A DNA stretch of 64,000 bases from Halomonas sp. ALS9 (GTDB lineage: Bacteria; Pseudomonadota; Gammaproteobacteria; Pseudomonadales; Halomonadaceae), in the NCBI RefSeq assembly GCF_001651035.1, contig NZ_LXRG01000065.1:124001-188000 (forward strand), written 5' to 3'. Below the pieces are notes generated by a model. It did no database searches, was not told the DNA's origin, and saw only the letters and a program-made list of their open reading frames with translations. Position numbers and translations under genes: made by a program. Shown here piece by piece: positions 1 through 8,727 of this stretch (its first letter is position 1; every line of letters starts with the position of its first letter).

Positions 1-226
1 CAAGGGGTGCAGCCAGTGACACTCGATGATCAAATTGAAAGTGGCCGCTCTCACCGCTGGCGGGGGAGAGCCAGTGCAACTGCTTTTCTAGAATGTCGCA
101 CCAATAGAGGCGTTGATTTTTGGCGTCCCACTGTGGGCCTTCACCCAGAGTGCAACGGCAATCAACCGCTAACTCTGCTTGCCACGTTGAAACATGCATA
201 CCTGTGCTCATTGTTGTTAGTTCTCC
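1..226. other. Left edge, no gene recognised
   Basis: I see no convincing coding region, RNA gene or strong hairpin here. A long plus-strand reading frame runs through it into the aldolase gene, but it is antisense to that gene and resembles no family I know. This is probably the downstream region of the minus-strand galactonate operon. Confidence 0.4.
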
Positions 227-832
227 TTATTGTTCTCCTGCTAACCAAGCATCGACAAGGGCTTGAGCCTGTTGCCCTACTTGAGAAGCGCTTTGGCCGG
301 GTTTATATAACGCGCTGCCCAGGCCTGCACCATCGACACCTGCTGCGCGCCAAGCGGCGAAGTTATCGACCCCAACGCCGCCAACCGCATACAAAAGGGT
401 GCCTGTGGGCAGTACTGAGCGCACTGCCTGCATGCCCTCTAATCCTACCTGCACCGCGGGGAAAAGTTTAAGTCCGGTGGCACCTGCATCGAGTGCCTCG
501 AAGGCTTCAGAGGGTGTCACAATCCCTGGCCAACTCGCCATACCGAGTCTATGCGTCTCTTCAATGACCGCAGGCCGACAGTTGGGAGAAACGATCAGGC
601 GTCCACCAGCAGCGTGAACTTCACGCACCTGAGCCGGAGTGAGCACCGTACCTGCACCAATGACTGCGCTCTCGCCAAATGCGTCTACCAAGCGGCGAAT
701 GCTTTCCAGCGGGTTGGGTGAATTAAGCGGCACTTCAATCTGGGTAATACCCGCGTCCAGCACCGCTTTAGCAATATCAACCACTTCGTCGGGCGCCACG
801 CCGCGCAAAATACCGATTAAGGGCAAGGTCAT
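227..832 (-). CDS. dgoA: 2-dehydro-3-deoxy-6-phosphogalactonate aldolase
   Basis: Class I aldolase that splits 2-dehydro-3-deoxy-6-phosphogalactonate into pyruvate and glyceraldehyde 3-phosphate, the last step of D-galactonate breakdown in the cytoplasm. The 201-residue protein is one (beta/alpha)8 barrel of normal family length. Glu33 (IEVPLNSP) and the Schiff-base Lys122 (GLKLFPA) are present. It is the last gene of dgoR-dgoD-dgoK-dgoA. I chose the ATG at 832 because GGAGAG lies 6 bases upstream and the product then starts MTLPLIGILRG, as expected. An ATG at 847, overlapping the dgoK stop (TAATG), is also possible and suggests translational coupling. A KDPG aldolase (Eda) role is the main alternative, but the neighbours favour galactonate. 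Confidence 0.9.
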   Translation of the reverse strand: MTLPLIGILRGVAPDEVVDIAKAVLDAGITQIEVPLNSPNPLESIRRLVDAFGESAVIGAGTVLTPAQVREVHAAGGRLIVSPNCRPAVIEETHRLGMASWPGIVTPSEAFEALDAGATGLKLFPAVQVGLEGMQAVRSVLPTGTLLYAVGGVGVDNFAAWRAAGVDGAGLGSALYKPGQSASQVGQQAQALVDAWLAGEQ

Positions 833-846
833 AGTCACTCTCTCCA

Positions 847-1830
847 TTAACAGTTAGCCGCCTTAAGCGCTTGATGGGCAAGCCGAAGGCCAGCGAGTAC
901 CGCGGCGTCACCATCCACATGCTGCGCCTGATGGCCGATCGTATTGAGCGCCAGCGTATAGCGCTGGCTTAGGGCTTGGTTGCCAATCAGCATGATCGGC
1001 TTATCGGTGGGACATTCACGGCAGGCACCGGCAAGTTCAAGGCCAATAGCAAGTCCTGAGAGCCTGGCCGCCAGTACGGCGCCACGCGTGTCGCCAGTAG
1101 GTAGTCGACCATCGAGTAAATCCTGGGCGCGTAGGCCGAACAAGCGACTACTAAAGGTTTCGGGCGCCGCGTAGATCTCGCTAACGGCCGCAATAAACGT
1201 TTCACGGCAAACAGGGTCTTGAAGCCCATCGCTGCCGATTGAGTGGCGCAAAACTGATTTGTTGGCCAATAGCTGGTAGAGCTCGCCGGTTAAGTAGGTC
1301 GAAAACCCACTCACCGCGCCCGCTTCAAGAGTGGCCCATTTGGCGTGGGTGCCGGGCAGGCAGGCGAGACCCGTAAAGTCAGGTGAGTCAGCGACGAGGC
1401 CTGCTAGCTGTGTCTCCTCGCCACGCATTACATCAAAGTGAGTCGCCGTGCTGCGGATTTGGCTTAAACCGGGCAGTAGATAAACACGTAGCTGGTCGCC
1501 TGAAAGCGTTGGTGTGACTGCGCCTTGGCTAAGTTGGTCAAGCCGGGTAGGCACTGGCAAATAGGCGGCTTCCAGCCAGCCCTGGCGGGCGCCTGCCATA
1601 CCGCACACCAGGACATCAGTCTGGCCGGTGGTGGGCAGCCAGTCGCCCACCAGCCGCAGCAGTTCGGCTTCGTATTCATCGGCTTTCAACGACAGCATAC
1701 CTTTGTCGCTAGTGGCTTGGGTAATCACTTGGTCGTGTTGATCCAGCCCCCAGGCGCGCAGGTTGCTAGAGCCCCAGTCCACGGCAATCCACGCCAGCTG
1801 TTGCTCTAACGTTGCAGTCGTCGTGCTCAT
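847..1830 (-). CDS. dgoK: 2-dehydro-3-deoxygalactonokinase
   Basis: Phosphorylates 2-dehydro-3-deoxy-D-galactonate on C6 using ATP, providing the substrate of the downstream aldolase. The 327-residue protein has the DgoK-type ATPase-fold N-terminus (IAVDWGSSNLRAW near residue 13) and a LPGTHAKWA segment near the middle that is typical of the family. The frame stays open upstream to 1896, inside dgoD. I placed the start at the ATG at 1830 because the product then begins just before the conserved IAVDWGSSN block and GATGAGG lies upstream. Its stop overlaps a candidate start of dgoA, consistent with one operon. Confidence 0.92.
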   Translation of the reverse strand: MSTTTATLEQQLAWIAVDWGSSNLRAWGLDQHDQVITQATSDKGMLSLKADEYEAELLRLVGDWLPTTGQTDVLVCGMAGARQGWLEAAYLPVPTRLDQLSQGAVTPTLSGDQLRVYLLPGLSQIRSTATHFDVMRGEETQLAGLVADSPDFTGLACLPGTHAKWATLEAGAVSGFSTYLTGELYQLLANKSVLRHSIGSDGLQDPVCRETFIAAVSEIYAAPETFSSRLFGLRAQDLLDGRLPTGDTRGAVLAARLSGLAIGLELAGACRECPTDKPIMLIGNQALSQRYTLALNTIGHQAQHVDGDAAVLAGLRLAHQALKAANC

Positions 1831-1859
1831 TGGGTAAGCCTCATCGTTGATTGCATGGC

Positions 1860-3008
1860 TTACCACTCCGCAATAGAGCCGTCTTCGTGGTTCCACACCG
1901 GGTTGCGCCAGCGGTGGCCCACTTTGGCGCGTTCTTCAACGAACTCTTCGTTAATCTCAACGCCAAGCCCTGGGCCTTGGGGAATGGCGCAGAAGCCGTC
2001 TTCAATCGCCAGGGCGGACTTATCGACCAGGTAGTCGAGTACATCGTTACCTTGGTTGTAATGAATGCCCATGCTCTGCTCTTGGATAAAGGCGTTGTGG
2101 CTGACCGCATCCAGCTGAAGCGAAGCGGCTAAGGTCAATGGGCCGAGCGGACAGTGGGGCGCCAGGGCGACATCGTAGGCGGATGCCAGCGCGGCAATTT
2201 TGAGGCCTTCGCTGATGCCGCCGCAGTGGGAAATATCCGGTTGGATAATATCGATCATGCCGTCGGCCAGCAGATCGCGGAACTGAAAGCGAGTGTGCAG
2301 CCGCTCGCCGGTGGCCAGCGGGTAGCCCAGACCTCCAGCAATGTCTTTCAGGCAGGGCAGGTGCTCGGGAGCAACCGGCTCTTCCACAAACATGGGGTGG
2401 AAGGGCTCTAGCTCGCGCAGCAGCGCTTTGGCCATGGGGCGGTGCACGCGGCCATGAAAGTCGATGCCAATGCCGACATCCGGCCCCACCGCATCGCGGG
2501 CTTCCGCAACACGAGCGACGGCTTCATCAACCTTGCGGTGAGAATCGACGATTTGCATCTCGGGGGTGCCGTTCATTTTGAAGGCCGTAAAGCCTTTTTC
2601 GACCAATGCTTTGGCACCTGCGCCCACATCGCTGGGGCGGTCGCCGCCCGTCCAGGCATACATGCGCATTTTATCGCGCACAGCACCGCCAAGCAGTTGG
2701 TGAACGGGCACACCCAGGTCACGACCTTTAAGATCCCACAGCGCCTGATCAATGCCGGCGATCGCACTCATTAAAATCGGCCCACCGCGATAAAACCCGG
2801 CGCGGTACATCGTGTTCCATAGGTGCTCAATTCGGTGTGGGTCCTGGCCAATCAGGTAGTCAGAGAGCTCATGCACGGCGGCCTCAACGGTCGCCGCACG
2901 GCCTTCAATCACGGGTTCTCCCCAACCGTAGCAGCCTTCGTCGGTTTCGATCTTGAGAAACAGCCAGCGTGGGGGAACTTGCCAGGTCTTGAGTTTGGTA
3001 ATTTTCAT
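1860..3008 (-). CDS. dgoD: D-galactonate dehydratase
   Basis: Mandelate racemase/muconate lactonizing-type enolase-superfamily enzyme that dehydrates D-galactonate to 2-dehydro-3-deoxy-D-galactonate using Mg2+. At 382 residues it has the classic DgoD length. The N-terminal capping domain starts [15 protein letters not shown]. The barrel carries the metal-ligand segments [18 protein letters not shown] and TGERLHTR, and the catalytic HCPLGPL region. It is followed within 30 bp by dgoK and preceded by dgoR. The dgo context supports galactonate over other sugar acids handled by this superfamily, but substrate calls within the superfamily depend on context. Confidence 0.93.
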   Translation of the reverse strand: MKITKLKTWQVPPRWLFLKIETDEGCYGWGEPVIEGRAATVEAAVHELSDYLIGQDPHRIEHLWNTMYRAGFYRGGPILMSAIAGIDQALWDLKGRDLGVPVHQLLGGAVRDKMRMYAWTGGDRPSDVGAGAKALVEKGFTAFKMNGTPEMQIVDSHRKVDEAVARVAEARDAVGPDVGIGIDFHGRVHRPMAKALLRELEPFHPMFVEEPVAPEHLPCLKDIAGGLGYPLATGERLHTRFQFRDLLADGMIDIIQPDISHCGGISEGLKIAALASAYDVALAPHCPLGPLTLAASLQLDAVSHNAFIQEQSMGIHYNQGNDVLDYLVDKSALAIEDGFCAIPQGPGLGVEINEEFVEERAKVGHRWRNPVWNHEDGSIAEW

Positions 3009-3047
3009 GTTCGATTATCCTTCTGAATAGAAGTATTGATTGAATTT

Positions 3048-3767
3048 TTAACTGACGATGCCAAGGTCGATAGCCGTGCGGCGCAGTACTTCTCTCGCGG
3101 CGGTTTCTGCGGCGTTGGCATTGCGGCTACGGATAGCGTCAAGTACATGACGGTGCCGTGTAAGGCTGTCGTCTAAGGTGTCCGTGCGATCTTGCGAGCG
3201 GTGTATCAGCGCCATAATGGAGGGGCGCAGCAGATGCCCCATTTGCCGCCAGACTAAATTGTGGCTGGCCCGGTAAGTGGCATCGTGAAACGCGACGTCG
3301 TACTCGGCATGCTCGGCACGGGCTTCCACGCTGCTGGCCGTTTTTTCCATGCCTGTAAAGGCGCTCTCAAGGCGTTCAATGTCTTCAGCCTGGGCCTCCT
3401 GTGCCGCCAAGCCTGCCACCACGGGTTCGGCTGAGTAGCGGAACGCGTAAATAGCCCTGACCAGTTGCGGGTCAAGATTGACTAGGCCGGTCATCCATTC
3501 GCTCATCAGCGGGTCTAGCAGGTGCCAGTCGCCGATCTCGCGCACCATCGTGCCGCGCCCTGCGGTGCGCTCTAAGAGCCCCGCCGCGGTGAGGCTGGTC
3601 AGTGCATTGCGTACCTGATTACGGCTGACGTCAAAATGAGCGCCGATATCCAGCTCGCGGGGAAAAACATCACCGGGTTGCCAATGGCCTGCCAGTAGTG
3701 CCTGGGCGAGTAGGCGCGCTAATTGTTCAGCGCCACCTCGATGGGGCGGCAGAGCGTCTAGCGTCAT
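3048..3767 (-). CDS. dgoR: GntR/FadR-family regulator of galactonate genes
   Basis: A 239-residue FadR-subfamily regulator. The N-terminal winged helix-turn-helix covers about residues 10-75 (FPRELDIGAHFDVSRNQVR, then GRGTMVRE), followed by an all-helical FCD effector domain. It is the first gene of the minus-strand dgo set, so it most likely represses dgoDKA in the absence of galactonate or a derivative, as DgoR does in Escherichia coli. A FadR-type palindrome lies 42 bp upstream of its start (see 3809-3823), which suggests autoregulation. Effector identity is inferred from gene context. Confidence 0.85.
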   Translation of the reverse strand: MTLDALPPHRGGAEQLARLLAQALLAGHWQPGDVFPRELDIGAHFDVSRNQVRNALTSLTAAGLLERTAGRGTMVREIGDWHLLDPLMSEWMTGLVNLDPQLVRAIYAFRYSAEPVVAGLAAQEAQAEDIERLESAFTGMEKTASSVEARAEHAEYDVAFHDATYRASHNLVWRQMGHLLRPSIMALIHRSQDRTDTLDDSLTRHRHVLDAIRSRNANAAETAAREVLRRTAIDLGIVS

Positions 3768-3808
3768 CGGTTGTCTCTTATTATGTGTTCGATGACAGCT
3801 AGTCTAGT

Positions 3809-3823
3809 AAATGTCTGACATTT
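3809..3823. promoter_or_regulatory. FadR-type operator palindrome before dgoR
   Basis: AAATGTC-T-GACATTT is a perfect 7-bp inverted repeat around one base, containing the TGTCNGACA core typical of FadR-subfamily GntR operators. It sits just upstream of the gene for such a regulator. GTCT and AGAC flank it asymmetrically. That DgoR binds here is inference. Confidence 0.6.
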
Positions 3824-3876
3824 AGACAAGGCGTGCTGTGGTCGCCTTTAGGCTAACGATGAGTCTTGATCCAAGC

Positions 3877-3912
3877 AAAAAAAGCCCACATCTGTTGGCA
3901 ACAGATGTGGGC
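3877..3912 (-). terminator. Rho-independent terminator of the sugar ABC operon
   Basis: A perfect 13-bp stem (GCCCACATCTGTT at 3884-3896 pairing with 3900-3912, loop of 3) is followed, on the minus strand, by seven T residues (A run at 3877-3883). It lies 46 bp beyond the stop of the last permease gene and ends that operon before dgoR. Confidence 0.92.
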
Positions 3913-3957
3913 AAATCGTGGTTAGTAAATCGTAGTTAGTAAGTCGTGGCTGAAACG

Positions 3958-4800
3958 TTATCCCTTAACGGCACCTGCGGTCATACCTGTAACGATATAG
4001 CGGTTGGCGAGCAGCGCAAAGATAATCACGGGCAGCACAATCAAGCTGGCATAAGCGGCAATAACCCCGTACTGGGCACCGGCTTCAACGCCGCCCATAA
4101 AGCGAGTAATCCCCACCGTGAGTGGCTGGGCGTCGCTGCCTGCAAGGAACAGCGCAAACAGGTACTCGTTCCAGGACATGATAAAAATCAGAATCGCCAA
4201 TGCGTTTAGGCCTGGGCGAACGACAGGGAGCGAAATGCTCCAGAAAAGCTTCCAGGGGCCGCAGCCATCAACGATGGCAGCTTCTTCCATCTCTTTGGGC
4301 ACGTTTTCAAAAAAGCCCACCATCATCCATACGGCGAAGGGTATATGAATCGCCAAATGGGCAAACAGCAGCCCCGTGCGTGAGCCAGATAACCCTAAGT
4401 CGACAAAGATCAGAAACAGCGGCAGCGCCAGCACCACGTGAGGAAGGAAGCGCATGGCCAGTATCGCAAACGACAGCGCGCCGCGTATTTTAGGGCGTAG
4501 TTTGTTAAGCCCATAAGCCATAGGTACGCATACCGCCACCGAAATAATCACCGATGCTACGGCGATAATCACGCTGTTACGGAAATAGAACCAAAAATCG
4601 CCAGCGTTAAAGGCAACGCTAAAGTTGTTAAGGGTAAAGTCGCTTAACGTTAGTAGCGCTAGCGGAGAGCGAAACATGGCGGTTTCGTTAAAGGCCGCCG
4701 CGAGCAGAATAACTGGTGGCAGCAGTGAAATAATCAGCCAAATGGTTAAGCCGACATACTGACCAGCGAGTTTTGCGTTGGCTTTGTTACGATCATTCAT
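3958..4800 (-). CDS. Sugar ABC transporter permease, MalG-type
   Basis: Inner-membrane permease of a CUT1 carbohydrate importer, 280 residues with about six membrane segments. The EAA loop that docks on the ATPase is visible (EEAAIVDGCGPWKLFWSISLPVVRPG, residues about 190-215). It partners the permease that ends at 4797 (4-bp ATGA overlap), the binding protein at 5789-7150 and, probably, the ATPase at 7625. It is followed by a strong terminator. The sugar transported cannot be read from the sequence; the adjoining FGGY kinase suggests a pentulose, polyol or related sugar. Confidence 0.9.
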   Translation of the reverse strand: MNDRNKANAKLAGQYVGLTIWLIISLLPPVILLAAAFNETAMFRSPLALLTLSDFTLNNFSVAFNAGDFWFYFRNSVIIAVASVIISVAVCVPMAYGLNKLRPKIRGALSFAILAMRFLPHVVLALPLFLIFVDLGLSGSRTGLLFAHLAIHIPFAVWMMVGFFENVPKEMEEAAIVDGCGPWKLFWSISLPVVRPGLNALAILIFIMSWNEYLFALFLAGSDAQPLTVGITRFMGGVEAGAQYGVIAAYASLIVLPVIIFALLANRYIVTGMTAGAVKG

Positions 4801-5690
4801 GCGCTGGCCTCCTTATTTACCTTGTAGACTTTAATATACAGCCAGGCCACTACCGCCATAATCATAAACATGGTAAAGGCGATGGTGTTGGCCATGCCCA
4901 TATCTTGATTGGCGATGCCGCGGTTATAAGCCAAGATACTCATCACGGTTGTCGAGCGCCCTGGGCCACCGCCGGTCATGGTGTAGACCATGTCAAATTC
5001 GCGGAATGCACTGGTCATGATGATGATGGAGACAAACAGAATGTGTGCCCGAATCATGGGTAGTACCACGTACCATAGGGTCTGGAATGCACCGGCCCCG
5101 TCGACCTTAGCGGCCTCATACATATCGTCGGGAATCGTGGTAAGCGCCGCGTAGAGCACTAATATTGCCATCGGCGTTAAGTGCCAGGCATTGGTAAGAG
5201 CGGTGGCAAACAGGGCCGTTGAACTATCGGTTAGCCAGTAGGGGCCGGTAATGCCGAAAAAGCCTAGCAGTTGATTAATCACCCCAAAGTCCGGTTCCCA
5301 CATAAATAGCCGCCAGGTGATCCCGACAATTACCGGGGTCATTACAAAGGGCAGCAGAAATAACGCCATCCAACCGGCTTTAAAGCGAATGCGCTTGCCG
5401 CTTAATAAAAAGGCAACCAGTAAACCGACGATTAAGCAACCGAGAGTATTGGCGAGGGTAAAGAGTAGCGTCACCTTGACGGAGTTAATAAAGAGGGGAT
5501 CTGTCCAGGCGCGCGTGTAGTTTTCCAGCCCGACAAACCATTGGTTACTGAAATCATAAAGAAATACGTCGTGTAAACTGAAGCGTGCGGCGATGCCAAG
5601 GGGAAACGCCACAATCAGCAACATAACGATTAAGCCGGGCAATACAAAATACCAGCCCCGGGTATAGCGATTAAGGAGATTGTTTTGCAT
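4797..5690 (-). CDS. Sugar ABC transporter permease, MalF/UgpA-type
   Basis: First permease subunit of the same CUT1 importer, 297 residues, six predicted membrane segments, with the EAA loop YEAAKVDGAGAFQTLWYVVLP near residue 205. Its stop overlaps the start of the second permease (ATGA), so the two are translationally coupled. The binding-protein gene lies 98 bp upstream in the same operon. Confidence 0.9.
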   Translation of the reverse strand: MQNNLLNRYTRGWYFVLPGLIVMLLIVAFPLGIAARFSLHDVFLYDFSNQWFVGLENYTRAWTDPLFINSVKVTLLFTLANTLGCLIVGLLVAFLLSGKRIRFKAGWMALFLLPFVMTPVIVGITWRLFMWEPDFGVINQLLGFFGITGPYWLTDSSTALFATALTNAWHLTPMAILVLYAALTTIPDDMYEAAKVDGAGAFQTLWYVVLPMIRAHILFVSIIIMTSAFREFDMVYTMTGGGPGRSTTVMSILAYNRGIANQDMGMANTIAFTMFMIMAVVAWLYIKVYKVNKEASA

Positions 5691-5788
5691 AGCGCAAACC
5701 TCGTTAAAGCATCAATTCAAAAGCAGTGGCGGCTTAGCCGGGTGTAGGCCAAGCCGCCACCGCCAAAGAGGTTAGGGTACGAGGTCGC

Positions 5789-7150
5789 CTAGCGTTCGAG
5801 GTAGCCTGCGCGCTGGAAGGTACGGGTCATGTTATCTACCCAGCGATCCTGCGCTTGCTCTGGGGTTAGGTCGCCGCTGAGCACTTCGGTGGCGAAGTCA
5901 ACGGTGCCCTGCCACATAACGGTGCCGTATTCAGGAATGCCCTGACGAACAAATACGTGTTCAAGGGTCTGCTCGTAGGCGGGCAAGAAGTCAGCATAAT
6001 GAGGCTCTAGGCTGCGCAGTTCTTCGCTGTTGAAGTGGGCTACGCGTGAAAATTGCTTGGTGCGTTTGCCCCACTCGATTTCGTTATCCTGCAACATCCA
6101 TTTCAGAAATTTAAACGCTTCTTCGGAATTCTCAGTATCCATAACGAAGACCCCGCCGCCGCCTAAGAAGGGCACGCCTTGGGGGTAATCCTGCAGGTTA
6201 CCTTCAAAGGCGGGGAGCGGCTGATAGCCCACGTTACCGGCGGCTTCGCCTTGAGGGTCTTCAACCGTAGAAAGCCCTTGGGGCCACATAGTGGCCATGG
6301 CTAAACGGCCATCGCGGAAGTAGCTTAGCCCTTCAAGAAAATCCCAGTTACGGGCAGCGCGGGGCGCCACGTCATTGGCAAGATCGACAAACAGGTTGGC
6401 GGCCTCGACTAAGATGGGGTGATCAAGGTCGGGTTGGTAGTTTTCGTCCCAGCCTTCAAGGCCCGTGGAGTAGAGCATGACGATAAAACTACGTGCCACG
6501 CCGCTGCCCGCACCTAAGGCGTCGGTCCAGCCGTATAGATCCTCTTCGAGAGTTTCACCGGCCACCGTTTCACCCGCTTCACGCGTGAAAAATTCCCCCA
6601 CTTCGTAAAGCTCTTGCCAGGTGCGCGGGACTTCAAGCTCGCGCCCGTACTCTTCCTCGAAAGCTGCCTGCTCGTCCGGGTGTGAGAAGAAATCTTCGCG
6701 GACAATTAACATCGGCGCTGCGGGGGTGGTGGGCAGGGCGATAATTTCACCAGGGCGAGCGCTGCTCTCCATATGCGATTCGCGAATTCGCTCAGGGTAA
6801 GCGTCGATATCAAAATCATATTTTTCGATGTAAGGCGTTAAGTCGACCACATGGTCTTTGAAACTGCCAAACCAGCCGGGGCTGTGGTAGCCCATGTCCC
6901 AACGCCCGGTGCCGCCAATGGCTTCGATCGACATACGGTCACGTAACTGATCGGGTGGCAGTATTTCACCAATCACTTTAACGCCGGTTTGGCGCTCATA
7001 TTCGGGGGCGAAGTAGTTCACTACGGCATCGGCTTCTTCACCCGGGTGAAGCGCCCAGCGGATGGTAACGTCTTCCGCCATTGCTGTAGCGCTGGCCGTG
7101 GCTATGGCCAGGCCTAATCCGGTGGCGGTGAGCATGCGTGTTGTTGTCAT
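5789..7150 (-). CDS. Sugar ABC transporter periplasmic binding protein
   Basis: A 453-residue family 1 extracellular solute-binding protein that would deliver a sugar to the two permeases downstream. It starts with a Sec signal peptide (MTTTRMLTATGLG..., likely cut after ATAMA near residue 25). The mature part begins VTIRWALHPGEEADAVVNYF and is glutamate- and aspartate-rich, as in exported proteins of halophiles. It heads the minus-strand transport operon. No paralogue was recognised well enough to assign the ligand. Confidence 0.88.
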   Translation of the reverse strand: MTTTRMLTATGLGLAIATASATAMAEDVTIRWALHPGEEADAVVNYFAPEYERQTGVKVIGEILPPDQLRDRMSIEAIGGTGRWDMGYHSPGWFGSFKDHVVDLTPYIEKYDFDIDAYPERIRESHMESSARPGEIIALPTTPAAPMLIVREDFFSHPDEQAAFEEEYGRELEVPRTWQELYEVGEFFTREAGETVAGETLEEDLYGWTDALGAGSGVARSFIVMLYSTGLEGWDENYQPDLDHPILVEAANLFVDLANDVAPRAARNWDFLEGLSYFRDGRLAMATMWPQGLSTVEDPQGEAAGNVGYQPLPAFEGNLQDYPQGVPFLGGGGVFVMDTENSEEAFKFLKWMLQDNEIEWGKRTKQFSRVAHFNSEELRSLEPHYADFLPAYEQTLEHVFVRQGIPEYGTVMWQGTVDFATEVLSGDLTPEQAQDRWVDNMTRTFQRAGYLER

Positions 7151-7386
7151 GTGTCAATCTCCTAAGGCTCTTTATTGTTATGCCCTTTCTCTCGAAAGTA
7201 AGCATCGCCGCTGCAAGGTTGAATCGCTAGAACCCACTATGATTATCGGTCAGGAATTGCTTCAAGACACTTTGTTGGCAGAGAGGGTTGATTTGAACTT
7301 CAAGCTAACCGACGTCCAACATAAAGGATTTGCAGAATCGTGTCACCTAGCGTAATTAATAGCTACAGGGTGAGCCGAGAATAAGT

Positions 7387-7398
7387 AACACTAGTGTT
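7387..7398. promoter_or_regulatory. Palindrome AACACTAGTGTT, candidate operator
   Basis: A perfect 12-bp palindrome between two divergent sugar transport operons. Its size and location fit an operator for a sugar-responsive repressor, but no regulator gene for this operon is in the window, so the assignment is a guess. Confidence 0.35.
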
Positions 7399-7439
7399 CT
7401 TTGATCGGTAACACAATAGCAGGATATGAATATAAAAAT

Positions 7440-7469
7440 CATAAAAAACATGTGCTTATGTTTTTTATG
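7440..7469. promoter_or_regulatory. Perfect inverted repeat CATAAAAAACAT/ATGTTTTTTATG
   Basis: Two perfect 12-bp arms (7440-7451 and 7458-7469) separated by GTGCTT. As DNA it could bind a dimeric regulator; as RNA it would form a weak AT stem with no following T run, so a terminator is less likely. It lies 156 bp upstream of the ATPase start. Confidence 0.45.
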
Positions 7470-7624
7470 GGGTTGAGGGAAGAGGCGATAATGATCTTTT
7501 TAAACATTGAGTATTTAAGTTTAAATAGATAATTCTTTGGACTAATGTCTAACGCTAAACATTGGATGCCGATACTTTTAGCCGTTTTACTGCTCTTATT
7601 AGACCAAAGAAGGATATAACAACG

Positions 7625-8707
7625 ATGGCTAACATTACGCTGGAAAATGTGCAGAAACGCTTTGGGGAAGAACGGGTGATCCACGGTGTGGATATCGAAA
7701 TTAACGATGGTGAATTTGTCATTCTGGTGGGGCCTTCCGGCTGCGGTAAGTCCACGTTGCTGCGCATGATTGCCGGGCTCGAGTCGATCAGCGACGGTAA
7801 TGTGAAGATTGGCGGGACGGTGGTGAACGATATGTCACCCAAAGCGCGGGATATCGCCATGGTATTTCAGAGCTACGCGCTCTATCCGCACATGACGGTC
7901 GCTGACAATATGGGCTTCTCACTCAAGCTCTCCAAAGTGTCGAAAAGTGAGATAAATGACAAAGTGAATGCTGCCGCTGAGATTCTCAATTTAGAGCCCC
8001 TGCTAAAACGTTTTCCCCGTGAACTTTCCGGTGGCCAGCGCCAGCGGGTGGCGATGGGTCGAGCGATTGTGCGCGACCCGCAGGTGTTCCTGTTTGATGA
8101 ACCGCTCTCCAATCTGGATGCCAAACTGCGTGTTTCCATGCGCACAGAAATTAAAGAGCTACATCAGCGGCTTAAAACCACTACCGTGTATGTTACCCAC
8201 GACCAAATTGAAGCCATGACCATGGCTGACCGAATTGTTGTTTTACACCAAGGCTACGTTCAACAAATGGGCACGCCGCTGGAGCTTTACGACCATCCCG
8301 CCAATTTATTTGTGGCCAGTTTTATCGGCTCGCCGGGCATGAACTTGATTCATGGCCAAGTGGGCGACGGTGGGCAGTTCCAGGTGCGGGGCGGTGGCCA
8401 ATTGCCGTTGGGGGATATTGATATCTCCAACTCGGCGGGCGACGCGGTCTACGGTATTCGCCCTGAGGATATGACGCTGGCAGATCAAGGCGTTCCGGTA
8501 GAGGTGATCACGGTGGAGCCCACCGGCGCTGAGATTCATGTAGTCGCTAAGTTAGGCGATCAACATATCACCATTGTGTTTCGCGAGCGCCATCAGGTTA
8601 AGCCCGGCGATACCATCCACCTGGCCATCAACGTGAATAAAAACCATCTGTTTGATGCGGCGAGTGGCGAACGCATTGCCTGGCACGCCTCCTCCCGGGC
8701 AGCCTAA
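7625..8707 (+). CDS. Sugar ABC transporter ATPase, MalK/UgpC-type
   Basis: A 360-residue ATPase for a CUT1 importer. The nucleotide-binding domain has Walker A (GPSGCGKST, about residue 37), Q-loop, signature LSGGQRQR and Walker B LFDEPLSNLD. A C-terminal TOBE/regulatory domain (about 240-360) is typical of MalK/UgpC. I took the ATG at 7625, with AAGAAGGA upstream and the product starting MANITLENVQKRFG; an upstream TTG in the same frame lacks support. It most likely energises the permeases encoded divergently at 3958-5690. A single MalK-type ATPase can serve several importers. Confidence 0.92.
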   Translation: MANITLENVQKRFGEERVIHGVDIEINDGEFVILVGPSGCGKSTLLRMIAGLESISDGNVKIGGTVVNDMSPKARDIAMVFQSYALYPHMTVADNMGFSLKLSKVSKSEINDKVNAAAEILNLEPLLKRFPRELSGGQRQRVAMGRAIVRDPQVFLFDEPLSNLDAKLRVSMRTEIKELHQRLKTTTVYVTHDQIEAMTMADRIVVLHQGYVQQMGTPLELYDHPANLFVASFIGSPGMNLIHGQVGDGGQFQVRGGGQLPLGDIDISNSAGDAVYGIRPEDMTLADQGVPVEVITVEPTGAEIHVVAKLGDQHITIVFRERHQVKPGDTIHLAINVNKNHLFDAASGERIAWHASSRAA

Positions 8708-8727
8708 CCACAAGGCGGAAGGCCCCA

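Larger units (their letters stand above)
7151..7624. promoter_or_regulatory. Divergent control region of the sugar ABC genes
   Basis: This AT-rich gap separates the minus-strand binding protein/permease operon from the plus-strand ATPase/kinase operon, so both sets are probably expressed from here. It holds two perfect palindromes described separately. I see no small coding region in it. Confidence 0.6.

Noticed and set aside
7..471. Long plus-strand frame at the left edge
   Set aside because: Most of it is antisense to the aldolase gene, and the translation resembles no family and has a composition typical of shadow frames.
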